A DNA stretch of 64,000 nt from Ochromonas danica (taxonomy: Eukaryota; Sar; Chrysophyceae; Chromulinales; Chromulinaceae), in assembly GCA_015146655.1 (NCBI GenBank), contig VKHL01000030.1:62001-126000 (forward strand). The letters run 5' to 3'. The translations under genes were made by a program, and so were the position numbers. The notes under the pieces were generated by a model. The model worked only from the letters and a program-made list of their open reading frames with translations. It did not search any database and was not told the origin of the DNA. Position 1 is the stretch's first letter. Every line of letters starts with the position of its first letter. Of this stretch, positions 1 through 10,044 are shown one piece after another.

Positions 1-453
1 TAATCGTTCTGGATAGTGTGTTTTGACAATCCAGACAGATTGGTCAGTCACTCCTTCGCCTTGATAACCCAATTGCAATAAACTAGAAGAAAGAGTGCGA
101 TTAGGTCGACTATCACTGCCAGTGACAATACCTGTTTCTTTTTCTAATAGCTTGCGCATAAACGAATTGCCTGATCGAGGATAACTTACAAGAGAGACTT
201 TCTCATGTAGAGAGTATTTCCCCAAAAATCGTGGCAGAAGTGAGCAAGTAGAAGATGACGATGATGACGATGACAAAGGTTGAGAAGATCGTATTCGACA
301 TCCTTTTCGAAAGGCTTTCTCTCTCAAGAAAGAGACAAAAGCTGCACGACTTGTGCATCCAAGAAGCCAAAGTTCGGTCAAAGTGAGATAGTTCAAAATT
401 TCCGAAAATTCTGCCCATGCTAAGACGGGAAAGACTAATTGTCTTAATGACAT
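1..453 (-). CDS. F-box-like plus sulfotransferase-family protein, 3' part cut off by the window edge
   Basis: An open frame runs on the minus strand from an ATG at 453-451, with an in-frame stop just upstream, to base 1 without a stop, so about 151 N-terminal residues are visible. Residues about 13-52 have the leucine and cysteine spacing of an F-box (EILNYLTLTELWLLGCTSR). A serine run follows, then SYPRSGNSFMRKLLE at about residue 95, which matches the 5'-phosphosulfate (PAPS) binding loop of cytosolic-type sulfotransferases. Further on, VKTHYPER fits the same family. The expected role is sulfate transfer from PAPS; the acceptor cannot be told. The F-box part is the less certain half. The C-terminal catalytic region lies outside the window. 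Confidence 0.7.
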   Translation of the reverse strand, partial: MSLRQLVFPVLAWAEFSEILNYLTLTELWLLGCTSRAAFVSFLREKAFRKGCRIRSSQPLSSSSSSSSTCSLLPRFLGKYSLHEKVSLVSYPRSGNSFMRKLLEKETGIVTGSDSRPNRTLSSSLLQLGYQGEGVTDQSVWIVKTHYPERL

Positions 454-705
454 TGTTAAAAACCTACTGTTCTATATCAATGTCAAGGTTAACTCTAGCA
501 GCAAAGGATGATACTAGCAAGAAAGTCTCTGTTCTTATTTTTGATGGATGTCAAATGACGATGGCAGTGGGAGAAGCGCGCTGTGTGTGCTGTATGATAA
601 ACTGCTTCTGCTGCTGTTTGTTGATGTGTTTATTGGTGTTTTGTTGGTGTGTGTTGTTGTTGTCTTCCTCGTCTTCCCCAAGCCTTGGCGGTGTTCGTGT
701 CCCCA

Positions 706-1704
706 ATGAGAAGTCTCCTTGCTATCCTAGTTGCCTTGTCCTTGTACTGTCACTTAATGAGAGCTTTTTCATTATGTAGATTCTCCTTTCATAAGCCACA
801 TCGAATGGCAACATCTTTCAAGCAAATCTGTTTTGCATCCACCATCCCATCAGATGTGTCGAACACCTTAACACTACCTTCTTCTGCCCCTCTTCTCGCT
901 AACAACGAACAACCAAACAGCAAAGAATGGGATCTGAAAGGCTTGAAAAAAGAAGTGAACAGACAGCAAATGCGAGCATTTAAGAAAGTTTCAAAAGTTT
1001 CAGAGCGCCTAGCAAGAGAGGAAAAAGCTTTTGCTCTTTTGGCAACTTCCGATAGTGAAGTGAAAAATGAAACCTGTCCAGATCCTATTAGTGTCAAGCA
1101 AGAATTGGAAAGTGCTTCTCAGCGGCTAAAGGCCATCCAAGCCTTGGAGGATAGCCTGGCTGGCATTCAGTCTTCACGGGATCCAAGATTTCAGGTGTTG
1201 CTACCTGTAATTGCTGAACTCAACATCACAGATTCTGCACCTCCTCCTCCTGAGAGAGGACCCAAGAAGGTCAAGAATGTTGCTGGTGGTCCTCGCTTAC
1301 CTTATTTCACCTTCCAAAGTGCTGATGGCATTGATATTCGAGTGGGGAGAACGGCTTCTGATAATGATGATCTTTCTTGTAATAAGGAGCTGCGAGATGA
1401 TTATGACTGGTGGATGCATGTGGCAGGCCATGCGGGCAGTCATGTGGTCATCCGCTATACTGGAGATGACCTGCTGACCAGCTACAAACAAACAGTCATA
1501 GACGCTGCCCTATTAGCTGCAGTGAATTCTAAAGGTAATCAGGGAGGGAAAGTTGCTGTCTCTCTTACTCGATGTCGGAATGTTTCCAAACCACGAGGAG
1601 CCAAGCCAGGGTTAGTCCATTTGAATGGTGAGATTACCCCCGTGAAGGTTGATATCAAAGCTGAAGCAGCACGGCTAGAGCGATTACAAGCAACTAAAAA
1701 GTAG
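706..1704 (+). CDS. Plastid-targeted NFACT-R (DUF814) domain protein
   Basis: The single-exon product is 332 aa from the ATG at 706. I preferred this start over an upstream one because it begins with a clean signal peptide (MRSLLAILVALSLYCHLM) followed by RAFSL, an ASAF-like plastid import motif. A charged, coiled-coil-like stretch covers about residues 70-160. The last 120 residues carry NFACT-R signatures: GRTASDNDDL, DWWMHVAGHAGSHVVIR and KPRGAKPG. In RqcH/NEMF this domain binds tRNA and nascent-chain peptidyl-tRNA on stalled 50S/60S subunits. Here the NFACT-N and HhH parts are absent, so it is a stand-alone R domain, probably acting on plastid ribosomes. The plastid location and the ribosome rescue role are inference. 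Confidence 0.8.
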   Translation: MRSLLAILVALSLYCHLMRAFSLCRFSFHKPHRMATSFKQICFASTIPSDVSNTLTLPSSAPLLANNEQPNSKEWDLKGLKKEVNRQQMRAFKKVSKVSERLAREEKAFALLATSDSEVKNETCPDPISVKQELESASQRLKAIQALEDSLAGIQSSRDPRFQVLLPVIAELNITDSAPPPPERGPKKVKNVAGGPRLPYFTFQSADGIDIRVGRTASDNDDLSCNKELRDDYDWWMHVAGHAGSHVVIRYTGDDLLTSYKQTVIDAALLAAVNSKGNQGGKVAVSLTRCRNVSKPRGAKPGLVHLNGEITPVKVDIKAEAARLERLQATKK

Positions 1705-1924
1705 ATTCGATGCTTAGTATTTTCCCATTTCATTGTTATATAACCATTAATTAATTCATTACTGCACATTTTTCTTCTCTTATCCTCTTTTAAGTTAACT
1801 GTAGTTGCGTCATCCTTGTCGCGAACGGAAATACGAAACCTCCGAATTACGAAAACGAGTTTGGTGGACTGTCTGCCAAGCAAATCTCTCTCTGCCAAGC
1901 AACGATCGATTGACAGGGTATGAA

Positions 1925-4900
1925 ATGATTGGAAGAGTCTTTGAAACCATATTTGGTTCTGCTGAGAAAGCACCGCGAACTCGTAATGAGGAAGCTGTTG
2001 ACAATGACGGGGAAAAGGCGGAGCCAATGGAATCTTCCACTTCTCAGGAGTCGGAAGTTCTATCCGATGACGCTGAGAGACCACCCAGTCCACAAGAAGA
2101 GGAAAATTCCTATTTCCAAGAAAATGAGAATCCAATATCACTACCAATTGATGAACATCCAATTGTAGGGGATGGCAATGAACACCAAGTTGATCCACAG
2201 CCTCCTGCTGCTATGGAAGTTGAAAACCAACATGAATCAATAAAAGAAGAACAAGTGGAAGAAGAGACCACTCTTCCTCCTCCTACTACTGCTGCTACTA
2301 CTAGTGCAGTAGTTGAAGCTGAGGCTGAGGCTGATAATCATGACTTAGCTTCTATTGCATCCACAACCTTATCCACAGCAGATCTTCTTCATGGCAAAAA
2401 GCTGAAAGATCTGAAAGTGTTGGATCTTCATAACATATTAAAAGAGAGGGAGATTGAATTCCGTCCTAATGACAAGAAAGCCAAATTAATAGAATTATTA
2501 GTCAGCTTTATGAAGAAGGAAGGTCTAAGTGAAGGAGTGGAGTTACCTGATGTCCCTCAGGTTTCTGCCGCTGCTTCTGCTGTCAATCCGCCTGCTACTC
2601 CAGTGGTTGCTCGTTATTCCACGCGCAGTGTTTCTACACCTGCTACTGTGACTCGTAGTCGTACTGTCTCTACACCTGCCACGTCGAATACTCATTCCAA
2701 AATAGATACGAAGAAGTCTGCTGAGCAAGACAAAAAAGCGTCAAAAGGACGCAAAGCTACCAAAACAGTAGCAAGAAATAGTAAAACAAGCGCTTCTACT
2801 GTGAAGAAGTCGATTGAAGAAGAAGAGGAGGAGGAAGAAGACGACGAAGAAGAAGAAGTGCATGCTTCCAAGCGTAAGAAGAGTGTTCATCGAGGTAAAT
2901 CACCTGCTAAATCTCCCGTGAAGACACCGATGAAGTCGCCAATGAAATCTCCTGTCAAAACTCCGTCGAAACGAACTCCTTCTGTAAGAACAGTGGGCAC
3001 GGAGACAAAACAGGTAGTGAAGACAGTAGATCGGTCAGCTAGTCCTCTTGTGCTGGCTGAGGAAGAGTTGAAGACCACAGCTTCGGTGGCGATTCAAGCA
3101 TCTCCCCAGATTGATGATGATGTCGCTCTTCCAGAGTCGACTGAAATGGAGGTTCAAGCAGATTTGGGTTTTGAAGCGCCCACTCAAGCACTATTTGAAG
3201 TGGAGAATGTTCCCCAATCAGAACCTATAATGGAGGAAGAAGATTCTGATGAGTATCTCAGCGTGGGAAGTGGTTCTGAAGCACAGCATTCTTGGCCATC
3301 AGCACTTGATAACTTGCAGCATGTGTCAGGCTCACAGGAGGACATCATCGATTTGGCTGATGAGGATGAGGATGAAGAGGACGATGATTCTGCAGATGTT
3401 AGTACAGTGCCTGAGGAAGTCATTAGCCGACCAATGGATGCAGAAAGTGACATTTCCAGTCTTCATGGCCCTGTTGATTCTGTCATATCTGCTGAAGAAG
3501 AGCAACAGCAACAACAGCAGCCTCTGAATGAGTCTGAACAAGCTGTGCAAGCATTCAATAAATTAGGAGCCAAGCTGTTAGTTGCGGCCAATTCTGGGGG
3601 TGTTTCAGAAATTCCTTCTTTGAATGAGAAGGAGTATGATTTGCTTCGTGCTATGCTCGACCGAATCAAGCCTGCATCCTCAACAAATGCTGTGCCTCCA
3701 TCTGCCACTCATTCATCTGATGTTCCAACTGTCGCACCTGCAGAGGCTGCAGTAAAGCCTGTGGAAGAGACGGTTCGCGAAAATACTGCAACTACCATGG
3801 CTCCACCTAGTAGACCTTCTATTGGTTCTCTTCAAGGAACGCCCAAAGATAAGTTTCCTGTATTTGAAGATTATATGAGAGGAACTCCTCGTCAAAGCTT
3901 ATTGGGAGAAGACTTTTCCTATTCCAGACCTCGTACCTCATTAGATGGAGGTTTGTGGAAGTCGAGAGAAAGCTTTCTTTCCACTCCTGGTTATGAAGTG
4001 ACTCCTCAAAAGCCTGTAGCAAGCGTATTATTTGACGGCCGATCGAAGCTTGCAGATAGAATGCCTACCCCATTCCATCGAGCGACAGTTTCTGAGGCGA
4101 AGCTTGCTGATAGAATGCCTACCCCTTTCCATCGAGCGACGGCTTCGGAGGTGAAAAAGCGCACTTTGGAAGACATGATGCTTGGATCTGAGAGCGATTC
4201 TCCGGCTGCGAAGAGAGTTTCGATTGATCCATCGTTTACAAATGCGAGTGTATCCAAGTCTGTTCCAGGTTCTGCTATGTCCACAGCTTCAGTACGATTT
4301 GGATATACACCAACTTTTGTTAGTCAGGCAGTCGTTTTCAAACCTCCTCAAGACATTCTGCAGCGTGAGAGCAAGGATAGCTTGTCCTATATTCAGCGTC
4401 GGCGCTTACAGAGGCAGACTGTTGGTAGCCAGTCTGTGGAGACTGCGAAGAAGATTCTTCAAACTTTGAATGAACTCTCCACCCCTGCTGAAGAGGCTCA
4501 GAAAGTGATGATTCCTCGTTCTTTTGAAGAGAAAAGACCCTCTGTTCGTTTCCAACAGCCAGATACCGGGAAGAGCGCGTTACCATCTCATCGTGCTGTC
4601 TTTGCTGCGGAACAAGCTGATACTACTGGTAGCAAGTTTGATGCAAAGAAGTCCGTGACTGAGAAGGCGTTGTCTTCTACGCCTTTAGCTGCATCTAATA
4701 AAGCTAGCACAGCACAAGTCTCAACTTCAACTTCTGAGGCGGCAAACAAATCAGTGTCGTTTGCTGCTCCTGCGGATTCCAAAGGTCCCCGACATGTGCG
4801 ATTTGATGCTGGATCGCCTTCTTCGAATGGTAGCAATATTTCCTCTGCAGCTGTTGACTCTGAATTTCAATTCGGAGATCCTGTTGTTGTGGAAGATCTG

Positions 4901-7432
4901 GATGACGTCGATGTTCGCGATTCAGCAATCAAGTTTGTCTTCTCTCCTGGCAATATGAAGAAGAAACGCAGTCGTGATAATGACAAGAATGAAGTTTCCA
5001 AAGCGCTGCCTTCGACAGAGAATAAGACTGCGGATACCAAGAAAGCTCTTCCATCTTCTTCTACTGTGAAGACCACATCTTCTGTTGTTCCCAGCAAGAC
5101 CGAGGCGTCGAACAATGCCTCAACTGCTGCTATTCCAAGCATTTGGACAAAGGTTGCTACAGATATCGTCAAGTGCAAAGTCTGTTATGTGCAGAATAAG
5201 AAGGGTGCAACAAAATGTGTGTCCTGTGAGTCACCTTTGGAAGGTGGATCCTCTTCTACCACTTCAAGCTCTTCTGCGCCAACCACATCTAACGTGATCT
5301 TTTCTTCATCTGCTGCTACTACTGCTACTGCTCCTTCCGCTTTTATTTTTGGAGCGCCAGCATCTAACACCTCTTCATCTAACAACAGTGCTGCTCCAGC
5401 TCCGGTCTCCTCGTTTTCCTTTGGATCAACTGGAAACAAGAATAGCGGCAACCAAATGCCTGCTGCTATTGCTCCTGCCGCATCCGGATTTTCCTTTTCT
5501 GCAGCCCCAGCAGCATCTTCCTCCTCGTTCTCTTTTGGTGTCGCTCCTCCATCATCTGAAACAAAACTAGCCAGCGTTGCTCCTGTATCTTCCAAGCCAG
5601 CCTTTGGTCAAATTGATAAGAACGAGGATGGGGATGACGAAAACTTGTCCAAGAAGCGACGCGGAAGAGAAGAAACGGAATTAAGCAAACAGTCAAATGG
5701 ATTCTCTACTTCCAGCAGCTTTTCATTTGGTGCTTCAGGCGAATCTTCATCGAAACCTGCCACAACTGGTTTCTCCTTTGGTGTGTCCGCCCCTGTTGCT
5801 GTTACAGCAAATTCTGCCCCCTCTCTGGATTTTGGCAAAGCGGTTAAGAGTGACGTGGAGGTGAAAGCCACCGTTGACGCAGATGACAAGACGGCAAAGG
5901 CTGATGTTAAGCCTATTTCTAATGGTGCGTCATTCAGCTTTGCTGCCACCTCGTCCGCGGGTCCATCTTTTTCCTTTGGGGCGAAGCCAATCACCACCCC
6001 CGCTGCAGCGTCAAGTAATCCAGTTTCCACCTTCTCTTTCGGTGCCAAAGAGAGCCAACCTGCCGCCGCCACAGAAGTGAAAGAAGCTCCGAAACAAGCG
6101 ACTGCTTTCCCTGGCTTTGGTTCCACTAGTGCTGGTACAACAAATGAAAGTGGATCATTTGCCTTTGGTGGCAGCAAGCCTGCAGTGTCTGCGTTTGGAA
6201 GTGACAACACCGAAAACAAGGCTTCGTTGCCTCAAGCCAGCACCAAGCCTGCTGATATCAAACCTTCATTTATAACGCCTGTCCCTGCATTTACGTTCGG
6301 TGCTTCCTCTTCTTTGACTGACTCAAGCAAGCCTGTCGCGTTTACTGCTACCCCTGCTTCTGCGACCAGTGCGGCTGGTGCCACTAGCTTTGGTGGCTTT
6401 GGCAGTGTTGCTCCTGCTGCCTCTACTTCATCGATGCCTCCTTCAATCTTTGGTGCTAGTGGTAGCAGCGAAGCCAGCAAAGTGGACAAGGCTCCATCTG
6501 CTCCCTCCTCCACTTTCACCTTTGGTGCGTCTTCAAGTGCTGCTGCACCAGCAGCAATAAATCCTACTCCTGCTGCAGCTGCTCCTACCAACATTCTCCC
6601 ACAGTTTGGTAGTACAGCTGCACCAGTGTCCAGTGGAAGCATTTCTTTTGGAGCGCCTGCAACGGAGAGCAAACCTGCCCAATCTGCCTTCATGTTTGGG
6701 TCCTCTACCCCAGCAAGTAATTCCGTCCCTGCTGTAGCTACGATGTCTCCAGGAGGTATGGACGTTGGATCTTCAGCTTCGTCTGATTTTGCCCAGACTT
6801 GCCTAGGAGCACCGACCACAGCATTTGGGGCTCCTAGCTCTTCTCTTTCCAGCGCCCCTTTTGGTGCACCGAGCTCTAATGCTAATCCTTTCGCTGCTGC
6901 TCCATCATCGAATACTAGCAGCGTGTTTGGATCTTCTTCCAGCTTTTCAGCTTTCGGATCATCCGGCGCTGGTCCAACATCGGCTTTTGGAAGTGCCAAT
7001 GCGGGTACTTCGTCGGCATTTGGATCCAGTGCGGCTGCCCCTATGGCTCCTTTTGGATCTACCAGTGCAAACTCAGCGGCTCCTTTTGGAATGACTTCCG
7101 CACCCGCTCCCTCGGCGCCTGGCTTTTCTGGTTTTGGTGCTCAGGGTAACAACAGCACGTTCACCTTCGGTGCTGCTGCCCCTCCTTCCACTTCCACGCC
7201 AGCATTTGGTTTTCCTACAAGTGGTAGTTCAGGTAGTCTCGCGTCCCAACAATCAGCTTTTGGAGGCTTTGGTGGTGCTTCTACAACTCCCACTGGACCA
7301 TTCGGTGGAGGTTTCGGAGGACCACCATCTGCAGGCTTTGGTGGAGGACCAGCCGCTGGCGGAGGCTTCAGTCTTGGTGCGGATGACAAGTCGACTAGAA
7401 GAAAGGTTAGAGCAAAGCGTCCAGGACAATAG
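1925..7432 (+). CDS. FG-repeat nucleoporin of the Nup153/Nup1 type with SAP-like domain and RanBP2 zinc finger
   Basis: One long exon encodes 1,835 aa. The frame is open further 5', but the first in-frame ATG is at 1925 (MIGRVFETIFGS, a possible membrane-binding amphipathic helix). An acidic stretch is followed by a SAP-like helix pair at about residues 156-198, then basic S/T-P repeats (KSPMKSPVKTP), a DE-rich region, and a tandem duplicated KLADRMPTPFHRAT motif. The segment TAKKILQTLNELSTP resembles the conserved motif of Nup153/Nup1. A C-x2-C-x10-C-x2-C zinc finger sits at about 1082-1105. The remaining 700 residues carry dozens of FSFG and FG repeats, and the protein ends in a basic tail (RRKVRAKR) like an importin-binding C-terminus. 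It should line the nuclear basket and bind transport receptors. The SAP-like domain is unusual for this family. Confidence 0.85.
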   Translation: MIGRVFETIFGSAEKAPRTRNEEAVDNDGEKAEPMESSTSQESEVLSDDAERPPSPQEEENSYFQENENPISLPIDEHPIVGDGNEHQVDPQPPAAMEVENQHESIKEEQVEEETTLPPPTTAATTSAVVEAEAEADNHDLASIASTTLSTADLLHGKKLKDLKVLDLHNILKEREIEFRPNDKKAKLIELLVSFMKKEGLSEGVELPDVPQVSAAASAVNPPATPVVARYSTRSVSTPATVTRSRTVSTPATSNTHSKIDTKKSAEQDKKASKGRKATKTVARNSKTSASTVKKSIEEEEEEEEDDEEEEVHASKRKKSVHRGKSPAKSPVKTPMKSPMKSPVKTPSKRTPSVRTVGTETKQVVKTVDRSASPLVLAEEELKTTASVAIQASPQIDDDVALPESTEMEVQADLGFEAPTQALFEVENVPQSEPIMEEEDSDEYLSVGSGSEAQHSWPSALDNLQHVSGSQEDIIDLADEDEDEEDDDSADVSTVPEEVISRPMDAESDISSLHGPVDSVISAEEEQQQQQQPLNESEQAVQAFNKLGAKLLVAANSGGVSEIPSLNEKEYDLLRAMLDRIKPASSTNAVPPSATHSSDVPTVAPAEAAVKPVEETVRENTATTMAPPSRPSIGSLQGTPKDKFPVFEDYMRGTPRQSLLGEDFSYSRPRTSLDGGLWKSRESFLSTPGYEVTPQKPVASVLFDGRSKLADRMPTPFHRATVSEAKLADRMPTPFHRATASEVKKRTLEDMMLGSESDSPAAKRVSIDPSFTNASVSKSVPGSAMSTASVRFGYTPTFVSQAVVFKPPQDILQRESKDSLSYIQRRRLQRQTVGSQSVETAKKILQTLNELSTPAEEAQKVMIPRSFEEKRPSVRFQQPDTGKSALPSHRAVFAAEQADTTGSKFDAKKSVTEKALSSTPLAASNKASTAQVSTSTSEAANKSVSFAAPADSKGPRHVRFDAGSPSSNGSNISSAAVDSEFQFGDPVVVEDLDDVDVRDSAIKFVFSPGNMKKKRSRDNDKNEVSKALPSTENKTADTKKALPSSSTVKTTSSVVPSKTEASNNASTAAIPSIWTKVATDIVKCKVCYVQNKKGATKCVSCESPLEGGSSSTTSSSSAPTTSNVIFSSSAATTATAPSAFIFGAPASNTSSSNNSAAPAPVSSFSFGSTGNKNSGNQMPAAIAPAASGFSFSAAPAASSSSFSFGVAPPSSETKLASVAPVSSKPAFGQIDKNEDGDDENLSKKRRGREETELSKQSNGFSTSSSFSFGASGESSSKPATTGFSFGVSAPVAVTANSAPSLDFGKAVKSDVEVKATVDADDKTAKADVKPISNGASFSFAATSSAGPSFSFGAKPITTPAAASSNPVSTFSFGAKESQPAAATEVKEAPKQATAFPGFGSTSAGTTNESGSFAFGGSKPAVSAFGSDNTENKASLPQASTKPADIKPSFITPVPAFTFGASSSLTDSSKPVAFTATPASATSAAGATSFGGFGSVAPAASTSSMPPSIFGASGSSEASKVDKAPSAPSSTFTFGASSSAAAPAAINPTPAAAAPTNILPQFGSTAAPVSSGSISFGAPATESKPAQSAFMFGSSTPASNSVPAVATMSPGGMDVGSSASSDFAQTCLGAPTTAFGAPSSSLSSAPFGAPSSNANPFAAAPSSNTSSVFGSSSSFSAFGSSGAGPTSAFGSANAGTSSAFGSSAAAPMAPFGSTSANSAAPFGMTSAPAPSAPGFSGFGAQGNNSTFTFGAAAPPSTSTPAFGFPTSGSSGSLASQQSAFGGFGGASTTPTGPFGGGFGGPPSAGFGGGPAAGGGFSLGADDKSTRRKVRAKRPGQ

Positions 7433-7736
7433 AGGACATGATATGCTAGGTTAGGATAGGATGAGGTGAGAAGCAAGCGGGTAGTAGACGCGTCATGCAG
7501 CTCTGGACTCTTGGTTGCCAGTAGTGCAGTGTACAATAAAAAAACTAATTCATTCCATAAACATTCAAACCAAAAGAAAGTCTAATTCCATTTTGATGGT
7601 TGGTAATGCGATCATTAATTTAAGGTCGGAAAAGGTATCTTTTCAATAGGAATGTTGTTGCTGTGCTGTCTGAGCAAGCATATTTTGCAGGCCAGTGCAC
7701 GACTAAGGATGGGCTGGTAGAAAAGAAACAAAGCGA
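7433..7736. other. Intergenic, convergent 3' ends
   Basis: This 304-bp region lies between the nucleoporin and HADHA 3' ends. An AATAAA followed by an A run near 7535 could serve as the nucleoporin poly(A) signal. Nothing else was seen. Confidence 0.5.
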
Positions 7737-10044
7737 TTACTTGTAGAACTTCTTGTTCTCTTTTGCGTAATCCTTGAGAATTTGGGCAGGTTCAAACTGA
7801 GGACCCTTCGCATCGCGATAACGATACATTCTATCCACAAACTTCGAGACGCCCTGGATATCCAACATGCGGAAAGGACCGCCTAAGAAAGGTGGGAAAC
7901 CAATTCCGAAGACTGCTCCGATATCACCTGGATAAATTAGCAAGTGGTCAGTTTCCAGTCGATCATTTGAGGCAAAGGAAAGAGAGAAAGATCTTACCAT
8001 CAGCAGGAGCACGGATGATACCGTCTTGCAAACAGTATGCCGCCTCATTCACGAATTTGGACATTGCGCGCCACTGGATATCCTCTGCACTTGCAACAAC
8101 AGGAGCTCCAAGGCCTCGCTCTTTCCTTAAGTCGGCAATCAACTTCAAAGCCTCAGGATTGAGCTCCTTGGCAGCACCTTTCTTGGCATTAGCAGGATAG
8201 AGATAGAATCCCTTGCCGGCTTTGCGACCTAACAGACCTCTCTCAACCATCTTGGCCATAATCAGTGGATCTCCTCCTTCCATACGTGCACCTAAATCAG
8301 CCTTGGCCATAAAGGTGCCAACATGGTTGGAGATATCAATACCCACTTCATCCGAGAGGGTAATAGGACCCACAGGCATGCCAAAGGATTTCAGAGCCTT
8401 ATCTATAGCTTCAAGGTTTGCACCTTCTGTCACAAGAGCAATCACTTCAACCATGAAGGGTGCCAAACAGCGATTGACAAAGAAGCCAGGCACATCCTTC
8501 ACTAAAATAGGAGTCTTGCCTTGACGACTGCCTACTTCCATTGCGGCAGCAGCCACTTCCGGAGCTGTACCAGCATGAGTAATGATCTCTAACAAAGGCA
8601 TCTTAGGCACGGGCGAGAAATAATGCATTCCGATGACTCGTTCAGGACGAGCAGCTCCCTCAGCGATTTTGCCAATTGGAATTGCTGAAGTGTTCGAAGC
8701 GAAAATAGCATGAGGAGGCAAAACACTCTCCATCTCCTTCAGCACCTTGTGCTTGACACTAATCTCCTCAAAAACAGCTTCAATCACCAAATCAGCCGAA
8801 GAAAAATGCTTTTTCCAGCTCTCTAAATCATCATGCAGAGGGATGAGACGAGAAGTTGTGGCACAGAACTCTTGATTTGTGATCCTCTTCTTCTTTAGCT
8901 TTCCCTTGAGCTCATCCACAATAACTTTTTCACCTCGACTCACAGCAGCGGAGGTCTTGTCCTTCAGCAACACTGTGTACTTGCCATTATCCACAGATAC
9001 TTGAGCAATGCCACCGCCCATCAGACCAGCACCCAACACTGCGATCTTATTAACTGGATGGCTGGGTGTACCAAAGTCATGCTTCTTTACTGCAACTGTT
9101 CCCTGAAACAAACCGATGAGAGCCTCAGAAACAGGAGTGGAGGCTAACTTAGCGAAGGTCGCAGCCTCATCTTCCAAATGGTGTTTCTTGCTGCTGTGCA
9201 AGTTCTTCTCGAGAACATCAATAATCGCATAAGGAGCAGGATAAAATCCACCGCTGTTCTTTGTGACAGTCTCACGAGCTTTCTTAAACATATAGGAGCT
9301 CAAAGGAGTGTCTTCGAGAATTTTTGAGACCAAATCCTTCTTCCTCTTGGTTGGCTTCACGGTACCCGCAACTAAGCCTAATGCTTGAGTAATTGCAACA
9401 CTCTCAAGTGCACTTGGATCAACCACGAGGTCGACTAGACCCATTTTCTTGGCCTTATCAGCCTTGATGGTCTTTCCCGTCAACATCATATCCATAGCGG
9501 TAGCATAGCCCACCAACTTGGGAAGGTGATAAGTACCACCCATACCAGGAAGCAGACCGAGTTTGACTTCAGGGAGACCCAAGCCAGTCTTCTTGGAGGA
9601 GGTAGCGATGCGGTAGTCGCAGTAAAGCGCCCATTCCAAACCTCCACCCAGCGCCACACCGTTAATAGCAGCGACGAGAGGTAACTTGGTCTTCTTGATC
9701 TCATCAAAGAAATTGTGTCCTTTCATTGTCACCTCCTTCAACTTGGACTTATCCTCGAAAGATTTGATCATGTCAATATCAGCGCCAGCGATAAAGTTGT
9801 CAGGCTTTGATGAGATGAAAACAACAGCTTTCACATCTTTGTTGTTCAGAATCTTATCACGAAAGATTTGTTCTGACTCAACTTGCATCCCAGCAGACAA
9901 AGTGTTCATCTTTCCAGGGCCATTGAGACGGATAATGGCAACACCATTCTTGACTTCAACATCATCAAAATATTTATATGAGCGAGTCGTGCTCAGTCCA
10001 GCACGCAGGTTCCTATGAAGGGTGGGTCTAAGAGAGCGAATCAT
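7737..10044 (-). CDS. HADHA: Mitochondrial trifunctional protein alpha subunit (enoyl-CoA hydratase / 3-hydroxyacyl-CoA dehydrogenase)
   Basis: There are two exons, 10044-7998 and 7927-7737, with a 70-nt intron at 7928-7997 (GTAAGA..CCAG), giving 745 aa. This is close to the usual 760 or so. The N-terminus ([23 protein letters not shown]) is a typical mitochondrial presequence. The crotonase half shows [20 protein letters not shown] and [16 protein letters not shown], with both catalytic Glu positions. The Rossmann motif [11 protein letters not shown] at about residue 333 and the [14 protein letters not shown] motif mark the hydroxyacyl-CoA dehydrogenase half. Exon 2 completes the conserved [20 protein letters not shown]. 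It catalyses steps 2 and 3 of long-chain beta-oxidation in the matrix, normally with a thiolase beta subunit that is not in this window. Confidence 0.95.

Noticed and set aside
417-779. 120-codon Cys-rich plus-strand open frame
   Set aside because: It overlaps the start of the sulfotransferase gene and the leader of the NFACT-R gene and has only low-complexity Cys/Leu content.
5185-6999. Long minus-strand open frames antisense to the nucleoporin
   Set aside because: They are shadows of the FG/Ser-Ala repeat region, whose codon bias keeps the opposite strand open.
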